From positions 1 to 37,014 of the forward strand of contig NZ_JACEFT010000030.1 of NCBI RefSeq assembly GCF_013697085.1: a stretch of 37,014 nt of DNA. Reading direction: 5' to 3'. This document shows positions 18,187 through 25,215 of the stretch, one piece after another. This DNA comes from Billgrantia kenyensis (GTDB taxonomy: Bacteria; Pseudomonadota; Gammaproteobacteria; Pseudomonadales; Halomonadaceae). Position 1 is the stretch's first letter, and every line of letters starts with the position of its first letter. A program made the translations under genes and the position numbers. The notes below the pieces were generated by a model. That model did not search any database, had not been told where the DNA came from, and saw only the letters and a list, made by a program, of their open reading frames with translations.

Positions 18187-18593
18187 TGGCTGACCTTTGT
18201 TATTGTGGCTTGTATATCGTCCGGCTGTGGATAACTCTGTGGGCAAGCCGGTGAGTGGCTGTGTGCAATTCTTGGGTGAGCCTTTTTCGATGTGCACTTT
18301 CTCCAAGACATGCTCGTTCATGGTAGGAGGAATGGTTCGCGGCGGGTTTACGCATCGAGCCAGAGTTTTTGCATTTCGTGCCATCTTGAGGCAGAGTCTC
18401 AGGCTGTGCGACTTTGGTTTAATGCGGCCTCTGGCGAGGCACTCTCGGTCCTGAAGGCTCGCTTTAATTCCTGGAAGTGCAGAACGTGCCATGTGTGGGC
18501 CGGTAGAGCGCCAAGGCTGCCGGCCCAGGGCCATCCGGCGGACAAAAAAACGGGGCGCCGTCTGGCGCCCCTGTGGATAGGCCGTGCCGCTTC
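18187..18593. other. 407-bp intergenic region
   Basis: This gap separates the solute-binding gene and the zinc-binding gene, both on the minus strand. It holds the promoter region of the catabolic operon (no convincing hexamers identified), one TGTGGATAA box at 18226-18234, and the intrinsic terminator at 18544-18571. Short open frames in it have no recognisable ribosome sites or protein character, so no gene is called. Confidence 0.6.
18544..18571 (-). terminator. Intrinsic terminator of the zinc-transport operon
   Basis: Read on the minus strand: GGGGCGCC, loop AGAC, GGCGCCCC, then G and seven T residues. It is 22 bp past the stop of the zinc-binding gene, so it ends that operon and insulates the downstream catabolic operon. 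Confidence 0.9.
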
Positions 18594-19847
18594 TCAGTGG
18601 CTGTGGCTGTGACTGTGGCCATCATCACCGTGGTCGTGGTCGTGGTCGTGGTCGTCTCCATGACCGTGGTCATCGTGACCCGGCTCCGCCAGGGCGTCGT
18701 GCAGCGTCCGGGCGTTGTGGCGCATCATGCCGATGTAGGTGCTGGCCTCGCCTTCGGCAGCCAAGGCATCGGCATAGAGCGTGCCGGCAATGGGTACCCC
18801 GGTCTCTTCGGCTAGCTGGTTGATGATGGCCGGGCTGGTCATGTTCTCGTGGAACAGGGCACGCACGTTCTGCTCGCGCATCACGTCGATCAGTCGCGCC
18901 ATGTCGGACGCGCTGGGCTCGGCCTCTGTGGAGAGCCCGACCGGCGAGAGGAACTGGAGACCGTAGGCATTGGCAAAGTAGCCGAAGGAGTCGTGGCCGG
19001 TAATGATACTGGTGGAAGCCGGAATCTCGGCGATCAGCTCACGAATCTCGGCGTCGGTGGCGCGCAGCTCGTTGATGTAGCTCTCGGCATTTTCGCGATA
19101 GACGGCTTCGTTGTCCGGGTCCGCCTCGATCAGGCCATCACGGATGTTGCCCACGTACACCTTGCCCATGGCCAGATCTTGCCAGGCGTGGGGGTCATGG
19201 TCGCCATGCACATGGTCGTCACCGTGCCCGTGGTCGTCGTCATGGCCGTGATCGTCATCATGGTCATGATCGTGCCCGTGGTCATGGCCGTGATCGTCAT
19301 CGTGGTCATGATCGTGTCCGTGGTCATGGCCGTGATCGTCGTCATGGTCATGATCGTGCCCGTGGTCATGGCCGTGATCGTCATCGTGGTCATGATCGTG
19401 CCCGTGGTCATGGCCGTGATCGTCATCGTGGTCATGATCGTGCCCATGGTCATGGCCGTGATCGTCATCGTGGTCATGATCGTGTCCGTGGTCATGGCCG
19501 TGATATTCAAGCTTGTCGATGCCGTCGGTCGCGGTGACTAGCGGGCCGCTGTAGTCGCTGGAGTCGATTAGCCGCTCCATCCAGCCCTCGAACAGCAGGC
19601 CGTTGTAGACCACCAGGTCGGCCTCGGCCAGGGCACGTGCATCGCGCGGCGTGGGGGAGTAGACGTGGGCATCGCTGTCGGGACCGACCAGCGAGGCCAC
19701 CTCCACGTGCTCGCCGCCAACGTTCTCGACCATGTCGGCAAGGATACTGAAGCTGGTGACGACCTGGATGCGCTCGGCGGCAATGGCGGCCGGCAGTGCC
19801 AGCATGGCCGAGGTGCCGATGACCAGGGCAGGGGTGAGGTGTCGCAT
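18594..19847 (-). CDS. znuA: Zinc ABC transporter substrate-binding protein with His-rich repeats
   Basis: A 417-residue secreted cluster A-I metal-binding protein. Signal peptide 1-23; conserved SDAHVYSPTPRD (metal ligand His61), HDPHAWQD (His220), GHDSFGYFANAYGL and FHENMTSPAIINQLAEETG follow. Between them lies a huge acidic His-rich insert: six exact copies of HGHDHGHDHDHDDD at residues 116-199 (19251-19502), then HGHDDDHGHG-like residues. A second His-rich tail (GHGDDHDHDHDHGDDG) ends the protein. Such loops are known to collect zinc in ZnuA-type proteins. GGAGG ribosome site at the ATG. Zinc is supported by the family and the Zur box near the outer permease; manganese cannot be excluded. 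Confidence 0.9.
   Translation of the reverse strand: MRHLTPALVIGTSAMLALPAAIAAERIQVVTSFSILADMVENVGGEHVEVASLVGPDSDAHVYSPTPRDARALAEADLVVYNGLLFEGWMERLIDSSDYSGPLVTATDGIDKLEYHGHDHGHDHDHDDDHGHDHGHDHDHDDDHGHDHGHDHDHDDDHGHDHGHDHDHDDDHGHDHGHDHDHDDDHGHDHGHDHDHDDDHGHDDDHGHGDDHVHGDHDPHAWQDLAMGKVYVGNIRDGLIEADPDNEAVYRENAESYINELRATDAEIRELIAEIPASTSIITGHDSFGYFANAYGLQFLSPVGLSTEAEPSASDMARLIDVMREQNVRALFHENMTSPAIINQLAEETGVPIAGTLYADALAAEGEASTYIGMMRHNARTLHDALAEPGHDDHGHGDDHDHDHDHGDDGHSHSHSH
19251..19502 (-). repeat. Six tandem 42-bp units coding the His/Asp-rich insert
   Basis: The 252-bp block is six consecutive 42-bp units that translate to HGHDHGHDHDHDDD without a break in frame. Copies differ mainly at synonymous positions (for example GTGCCC versus GTGTCC, and CATGGT versus GTGGT). 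The unit length is a multiple of three, so copy-number changes would lengthen or shorten the protein without a frameshift. Confidence 0.92.
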
Positions 19848-19883
19848 GCAATTCCTCCGTAGGGGTGGTGTCGCCGTTCTCGT

Positions 19884-20774
19884 TCAGTGAGTCTCAGGTG
19901 CGCCAAGCGGGGCGGCGCGTCGGCGCAGCTTGGCCATCAGGCTGTGATGGCGGCCGAACAGGGCGGAGAGCATGTAGCCTACGCCCGCCAGCAAAATGAT
20001 GGCTGGCCCGGATGGAATGCTGAGGTGGTAGGAAAGCAGCAGCCCTCCGAGGCTGGCGATGATGCCCAGCAGAATGGACGTGCCGATCAGTCCCTCCAGC
20101 CGCTTGCTCCAGAAGCGAGCGGTGGTGGCCGGCAGCATCATCAGGCCCACCGCCATCAGCGTGCCCAGGGTCTGGAAGCCGGCGGTGAGGTTGAGCACCA
20201 CCAGGCCGAGAAAGATCCCATGCACCAAGCTTCCCTGCATGCCCTGGCCGCGCAGGAACAGCGGATCGAGGCACTCCACTACCAGGGCGCGGAAGATCAG
20301 CGCCAGTATCAGCACGATCACGCTGCTGATCGCCGCGATCAGCAGCAGGGCCGTGGTGTTCACCGCCAGGATCGAGCCAAACAGCACGTGGGTAAGATCG
20401 ACGCTGCTGCCGCCCAGCGAGACCAGCATTACCCCTGCCGCCAGCGAAATCAGGAAGAAGCTGGCCATTGCCGAGTCTTCGCGATGGCCGGTCATCTTCG
20501 ATACGCTGCCCGCCAGCATGGCCACCAACAGGCCGGAGAGCACGCCACCCAGACTCATGGCTGGCAGCGAGAAGCCCGCCAGCAGGAAGCCCAGTGCCAC
20601 GCCGGGCAGGATCGCGTGGGCCATGGCGTCGCCGATCAGGCTCATGCCGCGCAGCATCAGGAACACGCCCATGGGCGGCGCTGCCAGCGACAGCGCCAGG
20701 CCGGCCACGGCCGCGCGGCGCATGAAGCCGTAATCGAAGGGGGCGATCAGCCACTCATGCAGCAGCTCTAGCAT
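19884..20774 (-). CDS. znuB: Zinc/manganese ABC transporter permease, copy 1
   Basis: A 296-residue inner-membrane permease of the ABC-3 metal family with about eight to nine helices. Family markers are GMSLIGDAMAHAILPGVALGF, FRALVVECLDPLFL and TLMAVGLMMLPATTAR, where the G-x-x-x-x-x-HAILPG loop contacts the ATPase. It overlaps the ATPase gene by 7 bp (20768-20774) and is followed by the binding-protein gene, so ATPase, permease and binding protein form one importer. It is clearly paralogous to the permease at 21787. Its His/Glu-rich ends are ordinary. Confidence 0.9.
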   Translation of the reverse strand: MLELLHEWLIAPFDYGFMRRAAVAGLALSLAAPPMGVFLMLRGMSLIGDAMAHAILPGVALGFLLAGFSLPAMSLGGVLSGLLVAMLAGSVSKMTGHREDSAMASFFLISLAAGVMLVSLGGSSVDLTHVLFGSILAVNTTALLLIAAISSVIVLILALIFRALVVECLDPLFLRGQGMQGSLVHGIFLGLVVLNLTAGFQTLGTLMAVGLMMLPATTARFWSKRLEGLIGTSILLGIIASLGGLLLSYHLSIPSGPAIILLAGVGYMLSALFGRHHSLMAKLRRRAAPLGAPETH

Positions 20775-21505
20775 GCGCCCACCCCCGGTATGCCCAGGGC
20801 AAGTCGGGCCGATTCGGCGGCAGTCGGCTGGCTGTGAAGTACCGCCTGCGCCGTCGTCCAGCGGGCATGGCCCTGGTGAAGCACCACCACCTCTTCAGCC
20901 AGGCGTGCGAGCTGCTCCATGTCGTGCAGCACCACGATGATGGTGACGCCGTCTGCGGCCATCTCGTGGAGCACCGTCATCAGGACTTCGACGGTTTCCG
21001 CATCGACATTGGCGAAGGGTTCATCAAGCAGCAGCAGCTCCGCTTCCTGCATCAGGGTGCGGCCGATCAGCGCGCGCTGGCGCTGGCCGCCAGAAAGCTC
21101 GCCCAGGGGACGGTGGGCCAGGTGAGAGATGCCCAGGCGTGCCATCACCTCGCGGCCACGGCGATAGTGGCGAGCGCAGTAGCCCTTGAGTGCGCCGTGG
21201 CTCGGCCAACTGCCGGTCATCACCAGCTCTTCCACGCTCATGGGAAAGGTCAGGTCGAGTGCCAACTGCTGGGGCAGCCAGGCGCGACGCTCCTTGGGCA
21301 CCGAGCACACCACCTTGCCCGCCATCGGGCGAAGCATGCCCATGATGCCCTGAATCAAGGTGCTCTTGCCGGCGCCATTGGCCCCCACCAGGGCGGTGAT
21401 GGCGCCATCCCGGAAGCGGCCGTCAACGTGCTCGAGCACGGTGCGGTTGGCCTGGGCAAGCTGCAGATCCACCAGCTCCAGGCGGGATGTCTGCCCTTCG
21501 GCCAT
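20768..21505 (-). CDS. znuC: Zinc ABC transporter ATP-binding protein
   Basis: A 245-residue ATPase. Walker A GANGAGKST at 41-49, Q-loop WLPQQ at 77-81, signature LSGGQRQR at 137-144, Walker B LLLLDEP at 157-163 with FANVDAET, and switch His in VVLHDME. It is of the ZnuC/MntA-importer class. The ATG at 21505 overlaps the TGA of the small upstream gene (TGATG), so that start is preferred to the open frame beginning at 21616. It is the only ATPase for two permeases in this region. Confidence 0.88.
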   Translation of the reverse strand: MAEGQTSRLELVDLQLAQANRTVLEHVDGRFRDGAITALVGANGAGKSTLIQGIMGMLRPMAGKVVCSVPKERRAWLPQQLALDLTFPMSVEELVMTGSWPSHGALKGYCARHYRRGREVMARLGISHLAHRPLGELSGGQRQRALIGRTLMQEAELLLLDEPFANVDAETVEVLMTVLHEMAADGVTIIVVLHDMEQLARLAEEVVVLHQGHARWTTAQAVLHSQPTAAESARLALGIPGVGAC

Positions 21506-21654
21506 CAGCCCCACCACCCTGCCGCCCACGACACGGCCAGCCAGAGCACCCCCAGGGGAGCCGCCGCCAGCAGCAGGCGTCGTGTCGCGGATAGCGACAT
21601 CAGTGAAAAATGGCACGGCCCTTCGGGGCGGTGCCGATGCGTGCGGTGTGCCAT
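21505..21654 (-). CDS. Small His-containing membrane peptide in the zinc operon
   Basis: A 49-residue protein, not recognised. The N-terminus MAHRTHRHRPEGPCHF has four His and a Cys; residues 26-48 form one hydrophobic helix (RRLLLAAAPLGVLWLAVSWA) ending in WWG. Support for being real: a strong ribosome site (GAGGGAG, 5 bases before the ATG), and a stop that overlaps the ATPase start as TGATG. No other upstream start of the ATPase has such a site, so coupling to this gene probably drives ATPase translation. Possible role in metal handling is inference; it might act only as a translational leader. Confidence 0.6.
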   Translation of the reverse strand: MAHRTHRHRPEGPCHFSLMSLSATRRLLLAAAPLGVLWLAVSWAAGWWG

Positions 21655-21670
21655 TAATGCTCCCTCACGA

Positions 21671-21693
21671 AATAGATTAAGATATAACATTGC
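21671..21693. promoter_or_regulatory. Degenerate Zur-box half site
   Basis: TATAACATTGC at 21683-21693 matches 10 of 11 bases of one Zur-box arm (TATAACATTTC), just upstream of the small-peptide gene. The other arm matches poorly. It may bind Zur weakly or be chance. Confidence 0.3.
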
Positions 21694-21786
21694 AAAACAG
21701 TCAGTAAAGTCTAGCCCATCAGGCAGTGTGGCGTTCCAGCAGATCCAAGGCGGCAGTATGCAGGGTTCGCAGCAAAAGGGAACCGC

Positions 21787-22686
21787 TCAAGGGATCAGTT
21801 GTGAACGCCGTGGCAATGCGTTCGCTTTGAGACGGGATCGGCCTGCTCTCAAGCTGCGGTAGGGGCCAAGCGCGATCGACGCCACGTAGGCCAGGCCCGC
21901 CAGCAGGATAATGGCAGGACCCGAGGGCAGGCCAGCGTGATAGGACACCAGTAGTCCCGTCACGCTACAAGCCACGGCAATACCGATAGCAATGGCGATC
22001 ATGCCCTCGAGCCGTGAGCTCCAGGAGCGTGCCGCTGCTGCCGGCAAGAGCATCAGGCCTGCCGCCATCAATGTACCCAGGGTCTGGAAGCTGGCAACCA
22101 GGCACAGCACTACCATCGCCATGAACAAGGTGTGAGTCCAGCCGGCGTGCCTTCCCTGAAGGGTAAGGAACTGGGGGTCCAGGCATTCCACGACCAGCGC
22201 GCGAAAGGAGACGGCAAGGGATAGAAGAATCGCACTGCTGACCAGCGCCACAAGCAGTAGCGTACGGCTATCGACTGCCAGGATGGTGCCAAACAGAACG
22301 TGGCCAAGATCCAGCGCATTACCCGACAGACTGACGATGGTCACACCGCCAGCCATGGCCACCAGGAACAGGCTGGCCATGGCCGCGTCCTCCTTGAGGC
22401 CGCTGAACAGCGTCACTCCGCCGGCAAGTGCCACGGTAATCAAACCGGCCAGCACGCCGCCGAGCATCATCATTGGCAATGAAAAGCCGGCCAGCATGAA
22501 AGCCACGGCCACCCCCGGCAGGATGGCATGCGACAGGGCCTCGCCCATCAGGCTCATGCCGCGCAAGGTGAGAAACACACCAAGAACCGGTGCGGTGAGT
22601 GACAGCGCCAATGATGCCACCAAGGCGCGGCGCATGAAGGCATAGTCGAAGGGTGACGTCAGCCACCAGTGCAGCGTATCTAGCAT
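21787..22686 (-). CDS. Zinc/manganese ABC transporter permease, copy 2
   Basis: A 299-residue ABC-3 family permease, closely related to copy 1 along its whole length: both share FDYxFMRRA, GMSLxGxAxxHAILPGVA and FRALVVECLDPxFL, and both end with a charged tail. Zur box is 26 bp upstream of the ATG at 22686. It has no ATPase or binding protein of its own nearby, and lies 132 bp upstream of the small-peptide gene on the same strand. It could form a heterodimer with copy 1 or a second importer with the same ATPase. A TTG at 22698 would add four residues and is less likely. Confidence 0.88.
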   Translation of the reverse strand: MLDTLHWWLTSPFDYAFMRRALVASLALSLTAPVLGVFLTLRGMSLMGEALSHAILPGVAVAFMLAGFSLPMMMLGGVLAGLITVALAGGVTLFSGLKEDAAMASLFLVAMAGGVTIVSLSGNALDLGHVLFGTILAVDSRTLLLVALVSSAILLSLAVSFRALVVECLDPQFLTLQGRHAGWTHTLFMAMVVLCLVASFQTLGTLMAAGLMLLPAAAARSWSSRLEGMIAIAIGIAVACSVTGLLVSYHAGLPSGPAIILLAGLAYVASIALGPYRSLRAGRSRLKANALPRRSQLIP

Positions 22687-22711
22687 GGAGCAGGCCAAGT
22701 GTTTTTATAGA

Positions 22712-22730
22712 TATGTTATATCATAACATA
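22712..22730. promoter_or_regulatory. Zur box
   Basis: TATGTTAT-ATC-ATAACATA is a perfect 8-bp inverted repeat with a 3-base centre, and its core TGTTATATCATAACA differs at one base from the gammaproteobacterial Zur core TGTTATANTATAACA. It is 26 bp upstream of permease copy 2. Zinc-bound Zur would repress this gene, and through read-through possibly the rest of the operon. Confidence 0.85.
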
Positions 22731-22747
22731 AAATATCCCGAAATGAG

Positions 22748-22769
22748 CCCAGGCTCAACAAGGCCTGGG
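22748..22769 (-). terminator. Weak hairpin terminator candidate
   Basis: CCCAGGC and GCCTGGG form a 7-bp stem with an 8-base loop, 20 bp past the stop of the secreted protein gene. No T-run follows directly (CTCATTT only), so it is a weak terminator at best. Confidence 0.35.
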
Positions 22770-22789
22770 GTCTCACCAATCGCCAAGGC

Positions 22790-23458
22790 TCAGTAGCGCA
22801 GCGCCACGCCCACCTGATTGGGCGCCACCATCAGGGCGTACTCGCCTTGCAGCTTCAAATCCCCCAGGGACAGCTGGGCGGGCTGAAAGCGGTTGATTGC
22901 CACTGTTGCCTGGCGCGGCTGGGTCTGGATCTGCAGCTCGCTGATCAACATGCCGGTAGCAAAGTTGATGGCGCCGTCACGACCGCGCCCGTCGCCCACG
23001 CCGATCAGCAGGCCCGAAGTGGTATTCACCAGCAGCGAGCCCAGGCGTGCCTCCAGGCTGCGGCGCTGACGCTCCTCTGCGGCCACCTCGTGCAGTAGCC
23101 GGCGTGCACTTTCGATATCGCCACCGCCTTCGCTCAACTGACGCCGAGCTGCCGGATGCGGCTGGCGATCCATCAGCGTACCGGCCAGTGCCAGCGCCGA
23201 CTTCACCGCGCCCACCCGGGCATCGTAACGGGTATCGCGGCTGTCCGACTCGCTGGCCTGATAGACGTTCACGGCAAGCGTGGAGGCGTACACCCCCGCC
23301 CAGCCGTATTGCCATACGTTGGCATGGCGCTCACCGCGGGCCAGGGCATCCTCGTAGGCCTGGAACTCCTGCGTGGGTTGCTGTGCCATGGCGGGGGCGG
23401 CAAGGGCCAGGCTCAGCAGGGGGGCAAGCAGGGCGGCGAACGAACGAAACCTTGGCAT
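22790..23458 (-). CDS. Secreted protein of unknown function
   Basis: A 222-residue protein I do not recognise. It has a clear signal peptide (MPRFRSFAALLAPLLSLALA, cleavage after AMA near residue 25). The mature part is charged and contains WQYGWAGVYASTLAVNVYQA, a Glu/Arg-rich helical stretch (EVAAEERQRRSLEARLGSLL) and a Gly-rich turn VGDGRGRDG followed by a hydrophobic, beta-prone end. It probably acts in the periplasm. AGGAG ribosome site before the ATG at 23458; the longer frame to 23887 enters the rutE gene. It is divergent from rutE and not obviously linked to the zinc genes. Confidence 0.75.
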   Translation of the reverse strand: MPRFRSFAALLAPLLSLALAAPAMAQQPTQEFQAYEDALARGERHANVWQYGWAGVYASTLAVNVYQASESDSRDTRYDARVGAVKSALALAGTLMDRQPHPAARRQLSEGGGDIESARRLLHEVAAEERQRRSLEARLGSLLVNTTSGLLIGVGDGRGRDGAINFATGMLISELQIQTQPRQATVAINRFQPAQLSLGDLKLQGEYALMVAPNQVGVALRY

Positions 23459-23575
23459 AGTCTTCTCCTGGCACATTGAACGAAGCGAAGCGTCGCAAAG
23501 AGAGTAGCACTGGTCGTGACCGGCAGATAACGAACGCGTAAAGTGAAATGAGCCAACCACGACCCGGAGTGATTC

Positions 23576-24172
23576 ATGCCTCGGCAGCCTCTCGACGACA
23601 TCGCGCTCGACACCGTCTTTCGTGAAGCGCATACCCACTATGCCTTTCAGCAGGAGCCCATCGACGAGGCCACTCTGCGCGAGCTGTATGACCTGCTCAA
23701 GTGGGGGCCGACATCGATGAACTGCCAGCCGGCGCGCTACGTCTTCGTGACCACCGAAGAGGGCAAGTCTCGCCTGCTGCCGGCGCTTTCCGAGGGCAAT
23801 CGCGACAAGGCCCACCAGGCCCCCGTGAACGTGATCGTCGCCATCGACACGCGCTTCTACGAACACATGCCCACCGTCTTCCCGCAATCGCCCAACGCCC
23901 GAGAGCGCTTCGCCGAGAACCCCGACAAGGCTAGCGACACCGCTTGTCGCAACGGTACCTTGCAGGGCGCCTACCTGATCGTGGCTGCGCGTATGCTGGG
24001 GCTCGACGTCGGCCCCATGAGCGGCTTCGATAACGCCATGGTCGATGAAGAGTTCTTTCCCGACGGCCGTTACAAGAGCAATTTCCTGGTCAACCTTGGC
24101 GTGGGGGAGCCGAAAAACCAGCGCCCGAGGGGGCCGAGGCTGGCGTTTGAGGAAGTGGCTGAGGTGGTTTGA
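23576..24172 (+). CDS. rutE: RutE-like malonic semialdehyde reductase / nitroreductase
   Basis: A 198-residue FMN-dependent nitroreductase-fold protein. It matches the RutE/HadB-type subfamily: FREAHTHYAF near the N-terminus, WGPTSMNCQPARYVFV (flavin-binding), and GLDVGPMSGFDNAMVDEEFF and VNLGVGEP near the C-terminus. RutE reduces malonic semialdehyde to 3-hydroxypropionate in pyrimidine breakdown, but no other rut genes are in the window, so the substrate is uncertain. GGAG ribosome site 9 bases before the ATG. It is convergent with the WYL regulator, 25 bp away. Confidence 0.85.
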   Translation: MPRQPLDDIALDTVFREAHTHYAFQQEPIDEATLRELYDLLKWGPTSMNCQPARYVFVTTEEGKSRLLPALSEGNRDKAHQAPVNVIVAIDTRFYEHMPTVFPQSPNARERFAENPDKASDTACRNGTLQGAYLIVAARMLGLDVGPMSGFDNAMVDEEFFPDGRYKSNFLVNLGVGEPKNQRPRGPRLAFEEVAEVV

Positions 24173-24197
24173 GGGCCTTGCTACCGGCGTAAAACGC

Positions 24198-25064
24198 TCA
24201 ATCCCAGCGTATCCAACGGGTCAGTTCCTCACGATTGGCGATTTCGACCTGCTGTGCACGCGGATTGACCTCGCTGTGCTGAGGGTTCAGCCCCAGCTCC
24301 CTCAACGCATACAGCACGAGCGGGCCACGGCAGGTCAGTACCAACTCACCGTTTGTCATCCCGTAGTCATGAGCGATGAGTGAGCGCTCGACTTCCGGCA
24401 AGCGGCGGTCAGGAATCAGCCGAACCTCCACCTGCGTATGCCATTCGGCATCTTGTGTGCCGTCATGCTTTCCCAACATGGTGCCGCAGGGCTCCGGCAC
24501 ATCACGAAATCGACTCAGCACGAAATCACGGTATTGCCGGTGCTTTTCACAAAACGCCCGCACGTGCCAGCGACCCGCCGCGAACACAAGAGTATGCGGT
24601 ACGAGCACCCGGTCTTCTCCCTCGGGATTCGAAAACGAAGCGTAGTTCACCTCAAGCCTCGTACCCTGGCGTGCAGCTTTGACGATTTCTCTTACTACTT
24701 GAGGTGAAATCTCCCGGTTGGGCATCGGTAGGGATTCGGTATTCGCTGCTCCCAGGCTCAAACCTGCAAATGGGGACTCCAGTTCATGATTCGCTCCTTG
24801 AAGATGTAGGTACTCTTCGACCCGACCCAGGGTAAAGCGTGGCCTGAAGTCTTCGGTTGGGAGGAATCCCTTTTTCGATTCATCGTAGAGGAGACTGTTC
24901 GGCGCCAGCTCCCTGTATTTTCGAATGATTTTTTGAGATTGCTGCCTGCCGATGTCGAATACTGCCCCGATCTGTGAAGCCGCCACTCGCCCCTCCCAGA
25001 GCGCCAGGATCTCGATCAGGCGATAGCGGGCTTGAGTGTCCCAGGGCAGTGAGGTCGTTTCCAT
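24198..25064 (-). CDS. WYL-domain transcriptional regulator (BrxR/CapW-like)
   Basis: A 288-residue protein with an N-terminal winged helix (about residues 8-75), a central WYL domain (about 125-205) and a C-terminal WCX-like dimer domain. The WYL motif itself reads W-H-V in GRWHVRAFCEKHRQYRDFVLSRF, the form found in defence-linked BrxR and CapW repressors. Such regulators control BREX, CBASS and other defence loci and are thought to sense nucleic acid or a ligand. It is divergent from cas3, with an 11-bp inverted repeat (25143-25171) between them. The ATG at 25064 has a GGAG ribosome site and is preferred to one at 25079. Repression of the cas operon is an inference. Confidence 0.85.
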   Translation of the reverse strand: METTSLPWDTQARYRLIEILALWEGRVAASQIGAVFDIGRQQSQKIIRKYRELAPNSLLYDESKKGFLPTEDFRPRFTLGRVEEYLHLQGANHELESPFAGLSLGAANTESLPMPNREISPQVVREIVKAARQGTRLEVNYASFSNPEGEDRVLVPHTLVFAAGRWHVRAFCEKHRQYRDFVLSRFRDVPEPCGTMLGKHDGTQDAEWHTQVEVRLIPDRRLPEVERSLIAHDYGMTNGELVLTCRGPLVLYALRELGLNPQHSEVNPRAQQVEIANREELTRWIRWD

Positions 25065-25133
25065 CGTTGGCTTCTCCATGAACTCAGCGCACTCAAGCGA
25101 AGATGGACTAACCGGGCTGCTTAGTACGCTGGT

Positions 25134-25162
25134 TTGATATACATCACTAGTTACCCATTCTA
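25134..25162 (+). promoter_or_regulatory. Candidate cas3 promoter
   Basis: TTGATA at 25134-25139 is a good -35 (5 of 6). A -10 at about 25156-25161 (CATTCT, 3 of 6) with 16 bp spacing is weak. The -10 lies within the centre of the inverted repeat. A minus-strand promoter for the WYL gene (TTGTTA, then GTATAT 18 bp on) overlaps the same repeat. Confidence 0.35.
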
Positions 25163-25171
25163 ACAAGTGAT
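25143..25171. promoter_or_regulatory. Inverted repeat, candidate WYL-regulator operator
   Basis: ATCACTAGTTA and TAACAAGTGAT flank a 7-base spacer CCCATTC; 10 of 11 arm positions pair. It sits in the 151-bp region between the divergent WYL regulator and cas3. The size and symmetry fit a dimeric repressor, and the arms overlap the likely promoters of both genes. Confidence 0.65.
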
Positions 25172-25215
25172 TACATGAGGGGCAGTGAGAACAACAAACG
25201 AAAGGAAGTTCGCCG

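Noticed and set aside
18226..18234. A perfect DnaA box (TGTGGATAA)
   Set aside because: A single box with no cluster, AT-rich unwinding region or dnaA/dnaN nearby; not evidence of an origin.
18849..19541. Plus-strand frame rich in Val and Met opposite the His-rich repeats
   Set aside because: It is the antisense of the 42-bp repeat block and lacks a ribosome site or family resemblance.
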